Part shown: piece after piece, positions 13,101 through 26,458 of the stretch
Numbering within the stretch: the first letter of the stretch is position 1
Layout: every line of letters starts with the position of its first letter
From: Phytoseiulus persimilis
Lineage: Eukaryota > Arthropoda > Arachnida > Mesostigmata > Phytoseiidae
DNA length: 64,000 nucleotides
Assembly (NCBI GenBank): GCA_037576195.1
Contig: CM075102.1
Location: 17,480,745-17,544,744 of the forward strand
Reading direction: 5' to 3'
Made by a program: the position numbers and the translations under genes
Notes under the pieces: model-generated
Database searches by the model: none
The model's input: the letters and a program-made list of their open reading frames with translations, nothing else
Told to the model about the DNA's origin: nothing

Positions 13101-14065
13101 CAACGCCGCGAGAGGCTTCCATAGCTCCCTGGAAGATCGAATATGCTCATAGAGCTCTCCAGCTGGAAACCGTTCCCGGCAGCGAAGAAGTCGTTTTCTC
13201 CCAAGCAGGGTGCAAACCAATCAGGAACGATGTCATGCATCCCTAAAACGAGTGACGACGCCTCGAACAGACGGCGAGATGCCAGATCGTCGTGATCGTG
13301 GGATTAATTTGTCCTCCCCCCTCGACCGTTTCGTTCGACATCATGGTGCAAACCGACTAATGCGACGTAGTTCTCGCCTTGCCCTGCTGGAAGCGGCCGT
13401 TCGAGATGGAGGGACAAGGGTCGTAGTCCTTTGCGGCGTCTGACGGCGGCGGGGCGGAAGCCTCCGGGTCAGTCTGACCGTGAGCAGTGAAGGAGGCAGG
13501 CGTCTTCAACCAGAGCCACCAACGAATCAGGCCGCTTGCAACCGAGCCCGATCATAACTTCGTCCCTCCCTCAGGATGCCGTGGACGGCGACCGCAGCGA
13601 GACTCTCGCATGACCCTACGGAGTCGTCTTTCAGTCCACACCTCGAACGTTGGATGTCAAGTTGCGCATCCAATCGATCCCGGAATCTGTTCGTAGAAGC
13701 TGAATCGGAGATAGAGAGGTTCAGCGGTCCGGAATGCATACTCCCATGAATCAGCACGGACTGCGGTAAGATCAGGCCCGAGCTCGGGCTGCTCTACAAA
13801 ACTGGTCCTACCCCTACCAGCGACAACGCTGATCCGAAGACCTCAACACCGACGGCCACGTGCTCAGAGGCCTCTCTAACGGCTCATGGTCGAGCTTTTC
13901 TTGACACAGCTTTCCAGTCGTCTCTCTGTTGATATGTCGGGACGCAGCAGCTTCGATCTATGCTCCGAACCTCTGATACTGATCATGGGGCGGGCACTCC
14001 GAGAGCGAATTTCCCGTTTGTCGCATCGGATTGTCATCGGTCGTTCCAGAGTGATCGGTGGAGAT

Positions 14066-14096
14066 CGAAATCCACTGGTTTCCCCAGTGGATTTCG
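14066..14096. repeat. Perfect 13-bp inverted repeat with 5-base loop
   Basis: CGAAATCCACTGG at 14066-14078 pairs exactly with CCAGTGGATTTCG at 14084-14096 around the loop TTTCC. Nothing gene-like adjoins it. It could be the relic of a fold-back element or a hairpin RNA, but flanking complementarity does not extend far enough for a microRNA precursor. Confidence 0.6.
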
Positions 14097-15331
14097 AGGC
14101 GCTGTCACACACGTTCCCGCTATGCTACCCAAGGCGCTCCGATGGCGTTCTTTGCACTTGCGGGGGAACTAACTGCACGAACATGTCTCCGAATGAAAGA
14201 AGTCAGATCCCAATCCCGGGCCGCCCGCGCTCGATCGGGGTCTCCGGAAGCCGGCCACAATTCTTCAGTCGTCTCCGGCCCGGTAGGGATCATCCGCCTC
14301 CTGAACGGCCAGCCTCCGGCAGACGATTAAGCGGGATCCGTATCCCCTCTTCTCGCCGGCCTCCATCCCCTCAGTCCCTTTGGCAACGACCCAAGTTAAG
14401 CATCCTCCCGCGTCAGGACTTCCCGATCTATTGATGGTCAGTCACAGTTTTCAGTCGAGCGCAGGCACGTTCATTCATCCAGGTGAGATCCGTATGATCG
14501 CGTTTGTGACGACTCCCGAAGTTGCCCGCTGCTTCGACCCTTGGCGGCGGACTCTCCAACGTGGTGTTTCCTCCAACCGGATCGTGTTGTGAGCCGTCGG
14601 CCCAGTTCACGACCCACTCATCGAGGTCCGCTTCTGTAAGCTTCGCGTAGTTTCGACCAGATCGGCCTCGCGAGAACAAACCCTGCCTAAAAATTGACGT
14701 TGCGCGATTTTTCTGTTCTCATTTCATCACTGAGCCGGATCAAGCGAAAGGCTCCCGATTCCAGACTACGACGATGCATATTTTTGCCTTCTCATCGCAC
14801 TCCACACATTCTTCATCCCAGTGTGTCAACATAACCAAGCATCCAAACACAGGCTTAGACCTCTGCTGTGTTGTGTTCTCTGAAATTGTTCCCCTCGGTC
14901 CCCAAGCCTTTCGAGTCTCTAGTCGCTTGCATTCGGACAGATCCTCCATTCTGGATGCGCTCTGCCTCCTCCTGATGGCATTCCTCTGCAACCGCGGTTT
15001 AACCTTCCGAAATGTCTCTGCGCGACGCTGACTCATCCCACACGTATGAGTATGCGACAAGGGGGTCTCAACATGTCTCAATTTCATTGAAATCAGCAAA
15101 TTTCGGAGTTAACTTCGGCCGTTTTTGACATCGTGACTGCAAATCAGCCCGATTCGTCGCTGAAAGCAGCGGATCGTTCACATCACTGGACGAGCTCCCG
15201 CGTACTCATATCTGGACTTGGTATGCCGGGAGTCTCTCAAGAATCAAGGGCTCTAGCATCCCTTCAACTCACCGGGCGCATGCACTCATCGATCTCGGCT
15301 CTGTATTCCGGATAAGTGAGCGTGACGTCCT

Positions 15332-15795
15332 ATCCCAGTTACCCGAATCCCAGTTACCCGACTCCAAATTACCCTCTCTCACCGCCAAATCCTCACGCTC
15401 CCTACAGCTTTCCCAGAGTCTAGGTCTAGAGTCACGACGGATCCCCGAAAGAAGCATAGGAACTGACTGAAAGAGATATCCAAGGAGATTATTCAGAGTC
15501 GTGTTCGTGCAGTGAAGTACAGTGCTGGGTTAGGTTAGGTTAGGTTAGGCTCTTTGTGAAGAACGTCTCCACGGAGACCCACTAGAAATATCGTGAACTT
15601 CAATCGGGATAGGAGACTGCAACTCTTGGGTAACGTCATCCTTGAGGGAGAGGCAGTATTGGCTGACTTGAACTTCCGAAGTTCTGTCGGTGCGCGAATC
15701 GGACATGGAGTTCAGCGCATGAGGATTTAGCGGTGGGAGAGGGTAATTTGGATTCGGGTAACTGGGATTAAGGTAACTGGGATTCGGGTAACTGG
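15332..15795. mobile_element. Fold-back (MITE-like) element with subrepeated inverted arms
   Basis: The left arm (15332-15398) is the reverse complement of the inner part of the right arm (15715-15795), with 61 of 67 positions matching by my count. Both arms contain a tandem 15-base unit, CAGTTACCCGAATCC. The left arm has two copies and the right arm three, so the right arm runs past the left. About 315 bases separate the arms, and a TTAGG array lies in that loop. No coding capacity is seen. The structure fits a Foldback-type or large MITE element; an inverted segmental duplication is the alternative. No target-site duplication was identified. Confidence 0.6.
15530..15549 (+). repeat. Interstitial TTAGG telomere-type array
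   Basis: Four perfect consecutive TTAGG units. TTAGG is the ancestral arthropod telomere repeat. At this length it could come from double-strand-break repair, capture by the surrounding fold-back element, or chance expansion. Confidence 0.85.
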
Positions 15796-18559
15796 TACCC
15801 GACCGAGCGTGAAGCTGGACAGGACGATGCGAAGTCCGTTCTCAGAACGACGACTCTATTCATCGGGCACTCGAGGACCATCTCGCCACCATCCCGCGCA
15901 GACTCTAACAGCCATCGAAGAACGGTAGTTCTCATGGGAGTCAGACGCTCGTATATCCGGACTTGATTTTTCCTCCGATTTTGACCGTTAATCAAGAAAC
16001 AAAAATCTCAGCAGTGAATGAGCGGAGAGATGGACTTGGAAACACTCCTGCATTCAAATTGGAGTGCGGTGTTGCTACAGAAGGACACGTTCTAGTGGAC
16101 GCGTTCTTCCCGATACCGTGGGGCTTCTGGAGAATAGAACGAAGCTTCATTGGGCTGGGATCGGTGAGCTGGACAGATTAGTCGTTCGGAGCGGTGCGAT
16201 TCCGAGGAGGGGGGCTTAGACAGCAGCCGCATCGTTTCGCTCATTGATTTCATATTGATGGCCGTCGTCCTGTGATCCATTTGTTACCGAACGGCCTTCG
16301 GCCACTTCTTGCTTGGTCTCTCTGATAGATATTCTGCCAAGGCCTTTGCCAGATTCTTAGTCGAATTCTGGGTCAGGCTCGCGTTGAAGCTCGGCAAGAA
16401 CATGCGAATGACCGACATCGATCAGAGCCTTACTTTCAAGCAGATCCGTGTACCCGGAAACCTCCGTAACCTAACGTACGCAGCAATCGATCGCGGTCAT
16501 CGTTTCCGTCGTCAAGAGACAGTTCAGAACATCACCCCGACGTCTATGATTTTCACTTACGTCGATTGCTTTCTGATTGCAGTTTCCTAGTCCGACCGAT
16601 GCTTCGCACTCTGAGTTGGGAGTGAGGGAGGACTCTGCTGCCGTCGAGAACAGAGCCACCGGTTTATTTGTGAGATGTTTCCGCTGAAAGCTGATACAGG
16701 AAGATCTCGATTCTGTCGCCGTACGAATTCGGCGTAGGGAACCGAACGGAGTACTGGACCCCAGCCCTATTTATATCGTTCGCCGTGGGCGTTGATTCAG
16801 GCGCGCATTTCCTGGAGATATTCGCTACCAGAGTGCTCCGTCTGATTCTCTGGCGAGGGAGCTTTTCGGTTCGTCTGCGCCGGGCTGCCTCAGACATTCC
16901 TGGGATCCGACTCTCGGAGGAGTTCGAGCAAAAATATCCCCGAGTTAGTTCGAATCAACGCTGATGCCACTCGTCGACCCTTGTTCACAGCTTGCGATGA
17001 ACTTTATCGCAGAAGGCTGTCTGGGCCAAATTCTAGAACGCCTCGTGCTGCCGCTTGTGTTGATGATGATCGAAGCTGTTCCCTGCGGGCATGCTTTACA
17101 GTGCCCGGCCGTAAAAGAGTTAGAAGGACCTCTCTATTTTCGTATTCGCCCTTGTGGGCGGCTGGCTGCTGAACGGCTGAGGGCGGCTGCCGGTTGTCGA
17201 CACAACTTGTGCGAACTCATGGCCTCGAGGCGAACGATGGACACAAAGCTCGACTAGTTCTCTGCGAGGCACCCGGTTCAGAGTATGAGAAAAAGCGGTC
17301 AGCCCGAACCATCAAGACAACGTTTTTCCTGCTGTCGGCTCACATCGCTGAGCTGGTCTGGAATTCACTCGAACTCCTTCGCTGCTGATTTTTATAGGCA
17401 ACCGTACAATCATGTAAATCTGCTCTGTTTGCCTTGGCCAACCGTTGAAATGGAGTCAGACCTCAATCGATTCCTTGGGGTCGGAGTCAACAGGCGACAA
17501 TGGGTAAGAGAGACGCGGTTTCCACGGACGACGCATTCGGAAGCGCCGAGAACGGTGTACGCGAAGGGTCGGGCTGCTCAAGGGCTGAGGAGGAGGCGGC
17601 TCGGAGAATGGTCAACAGGGTAATAGAGAAGGACAACAAAGAGGTGAGGCTTTGGGTTGACAACAAACAGTGATGTTAAGAAGGGGACGAAGGAGAACTC
17701 CACTGAGAATGCAGCTTGTTGAGCGCTGCGACCAACGTGAAGCTCTCATGGAGTGAGTTCGTGTCACCGGGGATCCCGACTTGGGATGCTCGAGGTAACC
17801 CATTGTTGTTGGGAGCAATCGTAAAAGCGGGGCTCTTGACGACTTCATGCGAGGCTGCCGACTCGCTGCTTTATTTAGCTCGCCGCTCGGCTTCGAGTTT
17901 TACTTCATCCCAAATGATTAATCCAGCAACCGAGAAAGCGTTGTGACTTCTCTGAATCAGTGTAATATTGCCAAATCCCTGGTGGGCGAGGAGTCCATTA
18001 GAGCATTGAGTCACTTCTGCGTAGTGCGAACGAGTTTTCCCTGCGTGGCCTATTACCGAATCGATCGTTCCGGATGTGCATCGTCGAATGCTGAAATAGA
18101 TCACGGAATCGATTCCCTGACGAATCAGAAATCGACGCCCGAATTCGTGCGACTTGTTCCTCGCTTGCGTTGACTCTAAGTAAGACACAGCTACCGTGTT
18201 TTTCAAGAAGTAAGCCACACCTTGAAATAAGCCGTACCTTTTTCGGCTCCAAATGGTGGATCCACAGTTCGAGAGATGTCGGAGCGTCGGAACGAGTCCA
18301 ATGCTGTTAGTCTCCCGATCTGCTCCGTCTGGGGCTGCTGTTTTTCAGCGAATGAGGAATCGTCGTAGTCGAACTGAGTGGAAAACGAGAAAGTTACTCA
18401 GTTGAATACGAACGCAGCATTGAGGATGCGTCACAAAACATGAACTTGTTGCAACTCTGCCTAAATAAGAATCTTGACCTTCGGATGATTTTGAGATAGC
18501 GGGCCGATACCGGAAAGCTCGATCGGCCCATCGATGAAGGCAACGCGAAGAAGCGGAAG
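15796..18559. other. Stretch without a recognisable gene
   Basis: Open frames are at most about 115 codons and show no family signature. I see no repeat structure beyond the end of the fold-back element. Confidence 0.5.
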
Positions 18560-19029
18560 TGCGGTGCAGGTCGACAGCAATTGTTTTTCGAACTGGAAGG
18601 CGCAGGGTATGACAGCGCCCGTATTACTTGTGTTTCGGCCCTCCGACTTGACGGGAGAAGAGCACCAGTGTTGATCATCGTGAAAAGCAAGAAGAGAAAG
18701 ATTGACCGCATTTCCGGTGTATACGTTCTCGAATCTGAGAAAGCTTGGGCGACTCAAGATGTGATTTGGAAGTGGGTCAATTTGATGTCGCCGCCAATCG
18801 TGCGCAATGGGAAAAGAGGACTCATTATTTGAGACTCAGCAAGCATCCATGGTGCAAGGGCTAAGGAAAATTCCTCAGCTCGAGAGGTATGGATCAGATT
18901 ACGAGACCTTCTGGCATCACCGGGTACCTGCAGATTTCTGACCTCGCGATCAATGAGCCCATTGAAGATTACTTGCGCCATGGTGTCGGTGGATACATAG
19001 ACCAAAGGATCCGGGTTGCGAAGACTTAG
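18560..19029 (+). pseudogene. Decayed pogo/Tigger-like (DDE_1) transposase fragment
   Basis: In the plus frame from 18581, ARITCVSALRLDGRRAPVLI, then KSKKRKID, then ESEKAWATQDVIWKWV and GLII match the core of the DDE_1 transposase domain (the 'DG..PPLVI.K', 'W.T...F..W' and 'LL.WD..SAH' blocks). A TGA stands where the conserved tryptophan before the catalytic aspartate would be; after it the frame reads DSASIHGARAKE. The distal block then continues in another frame as SGITGYLQISDLAINEPIED, the family's 'LTG.LQPLDV..NKPFK' block, ending at a TAG at 19027. So there is at least one stop and one frame change, and both termini are missing: an old, inactive copy. No terminal inverted repeats were found. 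Confidence 0.65.
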
Positions 19030-22000
19030 GATGCGCCTCAATTCAGAAGCAGAGAACGGTTTTGCAACTGATTGTATCATCGCGAAAGCTGTTGAGATTC
19101 TCGCTGCATTCTGCGTGGTTATCACTCTTATCTCGGAGATACTGAACAAAACGCAAGACGACCCGATCCACGATGTGGAAAAATCTTCCCGAGCTTTGAG
19201 AGTTTGATGATATCAGCTTTTCTCTTCACATGATAAATCGACGAGATAACTCAAGCGAACTCTTGCCTCTTCGACGCAAAGTTCCTCCCAGCATCCATCG
19301 AAGCAACACCCCCGGATGCGAAAGTACCGCAGGCAGTTGCGAGAAAAACCTCAGGAATATGTTTTCTCCTCTGGTGTCTTCGACTGCGTCTGATCAGTTT
19401 GCCTAGCGATCGGCGGAAGTCGAGACGCGTGAGACTCGAGCTCGGGTCATCTCCCTTCGCTGGAGGGCCCTACGATATCATCGACGATTAATAGCAACTG
19501 AGCGAGAGGTTCTCAAAGAATTATCGGCTTCATGACCTCAGAGCCATCGAAAGCATTCGTCAAAGAGCGTGCCCGAACCATTCATGTCTTCACAGTCTGT
19601 CGCTTTCTTCGGCAGAAGCGGCGGAGGAAATCTCCCGAGTGAATCAGTGAGTTGGATTCTCGACTCCGATCGCATCGGGGAGATTAACGACCCGGTCCTG
19701 GCCTCGCGCGCTTGAATGAGTACCGACTCATCAGATCGGTATCAAAACGGGATACGGAAAGAGAATCCACTCTGAGTGGGAGTCGTCCTGTTTTTCTCGA
19801 CCTCGCTCCACTCCTACTGGAGCTCCGCGGTTGACGAACGAGGATGAAAACCTCCGCAACGAAGTCGCTGTATTTTTCAGAGTATGTTGAAAACGACTCC
19901 GTGGCCAGAGGCGTACCGCGTCAGAGCTCCGAGCCCAAAGTTTTAGAATCCGCTATGTGATTGGCCTCACATTCGACTGATTTGCTCTTTTGAACTCTCA
20001 GTTCTCGCCAGTCACGGTTATCTTTTGATTACCGGCTCGTATTCAGGACACGATTTTCGTCCGATTCGCCAGCTCACAGGATAGCTCCTGGGGTCGCCTC
20101 GATACGGGATCAGTGCCGCCGTGCATTGATTTCGAATAGCGGCGCTGCTTGAAGACGATCGCCTGGGAATTATCGACTCGATTCCACCGACCAAAATCGC
20201 CGATTGCACACGCACAGCCGACCTGTCGCCGACTGAGCAACGAAACGTCCTGAGATCACAGTCAATGCTCCCTTAGTACGAACGGCCATCTGAGATCGAC
20301 GAGTTGTCTCGCTTGCGGGAACCTATAATGCCGAAGAGAAGAGAGCTACGAGTGTCGCGACGGGAATGGAAGAGGCGGTGATACAAACTCCGAACCGAGA
20401 ACGGGTTGTGACCCATCCATACAGTAAAAATAAGTTTTCCTGGACCCGGCTGATGCCCATCAGCTGTGCGGCTGATTTCCATCATCGGCTGTGGCGCGGA
20501 GGAGCCATGCGTCGCGAACTCGAAACGGTTCGCAAAATTCATCTTTTCATTCGATATATCCTCCAGTCGGCGCACTTCTGTTGGATTGGACCACTCTCAG
20601 CGCCCGGGGTTGCGAGTGGATTGTCGCGTGATCCGGAGTGTCTTCCTTTTCTATGTAATTAAACGAACGACATATCAGCGAGAACGCTATACGACGACCT
20701 CGAAAGTTATCTCAGACGATCTCCGTCACTCAGAAACTTCCCTCTCAACTGACCGCGCATAGAAGGCTCCTACACAGCCCCGTCGGGCGGAAAGCAGGTG
20801 AGGGTCCGTGGAGCCGGTAACAAGCCGCAAAGGTGAAGCCCGTGCCGAACTTTTTGATCCGAAACACGAAAGTAAAGCCAGGAGATCACTCATCCCTCGC
20901 ATAACCACTTTTCCTACCACGATCGACGGTCATCCCTCTCGCGACATTGCGAGAGCCGCTTGGTGTCTGCTCTTCCTTTTTTGGTGCCAGGGAGAAATCC
21001 AGTTTAGCGCACGATTCCGTCTCGACCGAGTTCACGCTCCTCGAACAGCGTCGAAGTCGGTCTCCCGTTATCCCGTAAGGCTCCCAGTTCATCCGAGCGC
21101 TCTCTGAGAGATTTCGATACGCTTATTGTGTCTCCGATTCAATTCGTGTGAAGCGGAACGAGAGCGGCTGAGGAATGAATTCAGCAGCCGACGACCAGAC
21201 AATGAGTAAAACGTTAAAATTTGGTATTGCACTGTCTTGTGACTGACCGAGTGAGGTCCTTTCCTGGCCGACTCCAGCGCCACCTGTGGAGGACGACTTT
21301 ATGGCGAGGACTCAACGGCTAGGACCTCACGCCGCTTCAATGTAGCTTGCATGCACGCGAACGCAGTCGGAGCTCGAACGTTTGCTCCACACGTTTTCCA
21401 GAGCAGCTTTTCCTCACTGTGAATTTCCTATATGGTCGCCGTCTGTTCGCTGCATAAAGGATACTCGTTGTAATGAGTGAGGTTTCTGTCTCCATCATCC
21501 ATCGTCTCATGGACGTCAACTTGATTGGTGTCGTAATCGTATCGGAGTTCTGAGGACAGTTCGTCATCTAACATCCGTCACGTGAGTTCGAATCCCAAAT
21601 ATCGCGGAGCGGAGTGAGTGCTTCCGAGCTGAAAAATATGCTGGCTCCAACTCGGATGGAAAACCGAGGCAAGAATCCACGTTCCGGTTTCACGAATCTC
21701 AAGGACCTATGCGGCGGGAAGTTTCCTCTGTTTTTGTGGTTGGCTCCTGCAACCGAGAGAACACCACAGTACAACGGAGTGTCATCGGCTTACAGTGTTT
21801 TAGTGCGTATGAATATAAAGTTATTGTCAGCATCGTGATCGCCTTCCTACTAGCTGGAACGCTGTTCCTCTCCTTAAATGAGCAGGACATCAGCAGGATG
21901 GCATTGCTTCCTGGTGCCTTGACTCAGCTCTTCACGTTTGGGTGGCGATATGCTGATAACGATTGGTTTCGGGGTCGTAATATGACAACCTGGGATGAAG

Positions 22001-23020
22001 TTAGATGAGCCGACAAGAAAAGCGCGCGAGAGACGTGTAAGGCGCAAATTTCCCGAAGCAGTGTGGTGACTGCGCCCGCCGGTTGTGCCTCAGGTACGAT
22101 TCCTCTTCGGCTTCCTTCGGTCCCTCTCTCGTGACGTATTACGTTCCGCTCGGGGATCACCGTTCATGCAGAACGGCTCGTTTGATTCTGTATTCCCGGG
22201 AACCGAGATGGAATCGAAGGCCACACCGTGACACACGACGGGAAAGTCGGACTCGAAAACTTCGTCGACAGATACGCTTCCGCGGCGACCTATCCCCCTC
22301 TCCACAGTAGACACATGCGTCGCTGGACGCTGACGATTGATCCGAGGTTGCCCATCGCGAGTCCATCCAGGGAAAATGTATCAGACTGCTCCATGAAGAC
22401 ATCCCATTGCTTCTCAGGGCTTTCTGAATCAGAGCCGTTCATGGCGGAGCCTCCGAAGTCAGGAGTGTCACCACACAGTTCGAACGGCGATCATTCAGAC
22501 TAGTCGAGTTCAGCAACCGGTGACAGGGAGGATTGGGACACAGAAGAGAGAAGAAGAGCACCCCGATGGATCTTGGACCCTGATCCCATGCGATTTCCAA
22601 ATCATTTGGATTTTCCAATCATTATGGCGGTTCTAATCGGCGGGAGCTTGGAAATTACAGAAATTTTCGCCCTCCTGATCTTGTCCCTGGGCATATCGAA
22701 GCCTTGTCAGAACTGATTCATCAGCGAAGTCCCAGGACACACTCGATGCCTCTCTTGGCCGATTTCCGTCTCCAATATCATGATGAAATGACGAAACATG
22801 GATCTGGTAGGAAGAGCGTCTCTCGCTTGAGAGCCCCTCCTTTTCAGTCTGACTGCCTTTCCGGAACTGTCGGAATTTTCCAAAATCTTTCCAAGGGAAC
22901 GAACGAACTGTCGCGGTCGGTTAAGACATGTGAACAACATGAATAGGCTGATATCGCCTATTCTCCAAGCTCTCAGATTCTCAATGTCGAAGTAGGGGCT
23001 CCAGACTCAGAGACTCAAGG

Positions 23021-23043
23021 AATATCGAATATTATTCGATATT
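23021..23043. repeat. 23-base AT-rich palindrome
   Basis: AATATCGAAT, a three-base spacer ATT, then ATTCGATATT: a perfect 10-bp inverted repeat. No gene lies nearby. Confidence 0.55.
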
Positions 23044-26000
23044 TTGGAAACTCTCCAGGGCGCTACCCCTCGTGAGAACAACTTGAGCCTTCCCCTCTTA
23101 CCCTCCAGGCAGAATCCCGGCGCCCACCTAATGGTGATGCTAGGTGATTTGTATCTCCTGGCGTTTCATTCCCGTGTTTCCGTCGTAGAATCTCTTCGAA
23201 AAAGGGGGATTGAGAGCTCCGTGCTGAACACCCACTCCCCTTCCCTGAATTACACAATGCGAATGTTGAGTAAGACAGAACAAGCTCATCCGTCTGGTAA
23301 ACCTGGTCATGCCATAACAATTGTCGAAGGCAGTTCAATCGATTCTCTGGGGTCGCCTGCAGAGCCACGTTCAAACTCCTGATCGACAAGATGTCGGCTC
23401 CCCGTATAATTGTCCACCGATCAGAACGAGCGAACCGAAGAAGGTGGGCTGCTTTGCATGATTGAAGTGCTTCGGGTAACTGTCCGATCGAGTATTTTTC
23501 CGGAATTGAGATAATCAAGCGGGAGGCTCCTGAATGCGAGCAACGAAAGAGCCGGACAAACCCTCCCAAGAACGGGGCGAGGGGGGAGTTTCACCGATGA
23601 ACGCTTGAATTCCATTCGTGGAATATCCAGAGGAAGGCATCACACGGCTGGATCTGATCTCTGAGAGTTCCGGAGCGATGGTTTTCGACTCAAGAGCGTC
23701 GTTCTCCGTCACTGAGCGTGCGCGGAGCTCAGTGAGCAGAGCTCTCATGATCAAAAGGAACAGCAAAAGACTCGCTTCTCGCAGTTCAAAACAACTTCGA
23801 CTTGGCCAGAATGGGCCCTAAGGAATCCTGATATCCAGGAGCCGGTGACGCGTGAGGGACAGTATCCGCAAAAATCACTCAACCCTCTTCGTTCTCCGAA
23901 TATTCTCTTTTCCCGCTATTCATGTTCCCGTTCGCTGCTATGCCGACCTCAATGTGACTCCTAATGGCTCGTCTTCTTGTTCCCTGAAGGCCAACTCGTC
24001 ATCAACATTGTTCCGTGACGGTGGTCGCGTAATGTTGGTTGTCCATTACGCTCTTGCCCGCAGAATACTCTTCATCGAACCTGTCTGCCAGTGAGCTCTC
24101 ATCGTCGACCGCGCCGACTGAGACGGAAGAAGTAAGTTCTAAAGCTCCCGCGCCCGGGGAGTTCCAGGTGACTGTTCGATTTTCTTCGGGAACGGAGCCA
24201 GTTGGATACAGCTACCGACTAATTCGATCGATTTCGCTGTCGAAGGAATCCCGTTCGAGATTCTCAAGATGATAGAGTTCCGCCGACGTCAATAACGTCA
24301 GGATCGTAGACGGCTATCATATGGCCATCAAGTTGAATCCACCGCATCGATAGCTTTCGAAACCAGCCGAGTGATTATCTCTGCTGCTCAACCTCGTGGA
24401 GCGGTTGGAAAGAGACAGGAGACAAAGACGTGGATCCGACAGGCAGCTCTTTTCATAGCTGCATAGGAACGGTTTTTATTGTGACGCTGTCACACCTGGC
24501 TCCTGGTCGGATAGAAGTAATACGTCGCTGCTGACTTATTCATACGTTCTCTGAAACCTGAACGACCGGCATGTCCGAGGCTCTCCTAAATGGATCGATG
24601 GAATTTCGAATTTGATCCTGAAGGGAGGAACCATGACGCCGCCAAGGGAAGTGGAAGGGGACTCCGTCAGCTCTGTCTCTCAGGAAGTTCGTTAGCGGCC
24701 GACCTGGGGAACCTCGCACCGAAGAGGTTTCCGTTTGCGTTAGATCTCTCCTCGGTCTCCCAACGAAGCCCGATTGGTCCCTCAGTTCCGTTGACCGTGA
24801 GTGCTGCTCCATCTCCCGCGGAGAGAATAATCAGACTCTCAAGGTCAACAAGTTCAGAAAAGTAGGATCCGATACGATTCTCGCTTCCGATGGAAGCGGT
24901 GTCGAGACAGCATCAACGGGGTACGAAAGTTATCGGTTCTCCTGGGAGAAATCGGGCTACCGCAACCAATGGAAATCGATGTTGAGATTTGGTTGTGAGG
25001 CCTCTCCCCACCGCGGGGAGGCGGCGTCGAACAGAATAAAAAACGAAGAGAAAAACTCCTCTGGACCTAATGCTCTTTGACTGGTTGTCCTTGTCAATGT
25101 CGTGCTTCTCCCCGCTAGCTCCTTCCTCTCTCCTTCTTGTTATTCCTCTCTCGAACCCCATCGCCAGGATCGCGGTGTTCCTCTGCGTCGCCCTCTTTCA
25201 CTCGGCTCCTCGTCGGCCGCCGTCAGACAGCAAGTAAACCGCCCAGTCGGCCAAGCAGCCGAACGACAGAGTGCCAATCTAGCCTGAGTAGTCGTTGACA
25301 TTCGCCTGCTGCAAACCGCAGCGGATCACTTTAAAATAAAGCAACGACCGAGTATCCCTGTCATTGGCTATGGGAAGCTCAGCGCCGGCGACGACTCGAC
25401 TCGCCTCCTGCGATGGAAGTCGTGGCTGACCGTGGATGAGTTCGGCGGACGAACGACGTCGGAGGGCATTTCCACCCAAGAAAGCGCGTTCCCCTGTTTG
25501 GTTAACCCCGACTCCGTGCTCTGGGGAGGTTCGTCGGGAATCCGAGCGGCGGCAGAAAACTCCGACGCTCGAATCGCTCTCGTGGGCAGAGTTCGATCGA
25601 TTTTTTATTGGAATCTCATCGATTACGCTCGAGTGGTTCGGCTCGAACACGCTAACTTTTCATCACATCCGAAGTTCAAGAACGAACTTCGAAGTCAATC
25701 CGAGTCTGAGCAAATACGCGATTTCTTCTCAACGATCCAACGCTACCTTCGGCATGGTTTGGGATTTGTTTACCGAAGACAACAGGGGACGGTCGCCCGT
25801 TGGAAGTTCAAATCAAGCGCCGCACGAACGTCGTCTATTCTGTGAGCGACTCCGTCGTGTGCGACAGGAATTCCAGGGGGAACCGCGCAGCTTCGGGTCC
25901 GACTGAGTCTTGAACCGAGAGAACAATTTCTCTTCGGTCGATCCCGAGGCTTGGCCCACTCTCCCCCTTGCCGGGCGCCGCGGCACCTCCCGAAGGCGGA

Positions 26001-26458
26001 ACGAGTCGGAGACTATTTCTCAAAGTGGTGGAGCATCGTTCGCGACATGGATCGGAAATGATTTTCGACATGGTGTGGAGGTCGGGCGCGTTTCTCGATC
26101 GTCTGTAAATCATCTCCAAATCTGATGGCAAGAGGTATGCAAATGGAGTGTCCGACGATGCGGAGCGGTGGAGCGCCACAACGGAAAAACTGGAAAACTC
26201 CCGAAATTCATCGCTCATGCCGGTGCTGATCTTCCTCTCGCATTCTCGTTCCCGGGGCCGTTCTCAATGACCAGGATGCCTTGAGCATCGCGTGATTCAT
26301 TGGATTCACCGGACGAGCGTGCGGGATGTACCGAAGGAATCCTTGTAAACAAACAGATGTCGGTTAAATCGAGTTTCTTCCCGGCAGATTAATCGAGTGT
26401 TGAACTCGAGTAATTGATGAACGCACAGCACAGACCGAGCCGACATTGTGGAGGGCGG

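Larger units (their letters stand above)
9730..15331. other. Gene-poor stretch
   Basis: No reading frame here shows a domain I recognise. The longest frames (182 codons, plus strand, 13886-14434; 132 codons, minus strand, 13220-12822) are rich in arginine, serine and proline, as expected of chance frames in GC-balanced DNA. The missing first exon of receptor B may lie just right of 9730. A CT/G low-complexity tract is at 10070-10101 and a perfect 13-base-pair hairpin at 14066-14096. Confidence 0.5.

Noticed and set aside
13886-14434. 182-codon plus frame
   Set aside because: Arg/Pro/Ser-rich chance frame that runs through the hairpin at 14066-14096; no family features.
14740-15099. Minus frame with cysteine pairs resembling a piggyBac tail (ECVECDEKAKIC)
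   Set aside because: Spacing of cysteines and flanking residues do not match the piggyBac zinc finger, and no transposase core lies upstream.
18394-18711. Minus frame with a signal-peptide-like start
   Set aside because: It is antisense to the decayed pogo-like transposase; the hydrophobic start is the complement of a Lys/Asp-rich stretch.
21575-21610. Possible tRNA T-arm (GTTCGAATCCC)
   Set aside because: Flanking bases do not form a T stem or acceptor stem, and no D or anticodon arm fits upstream.
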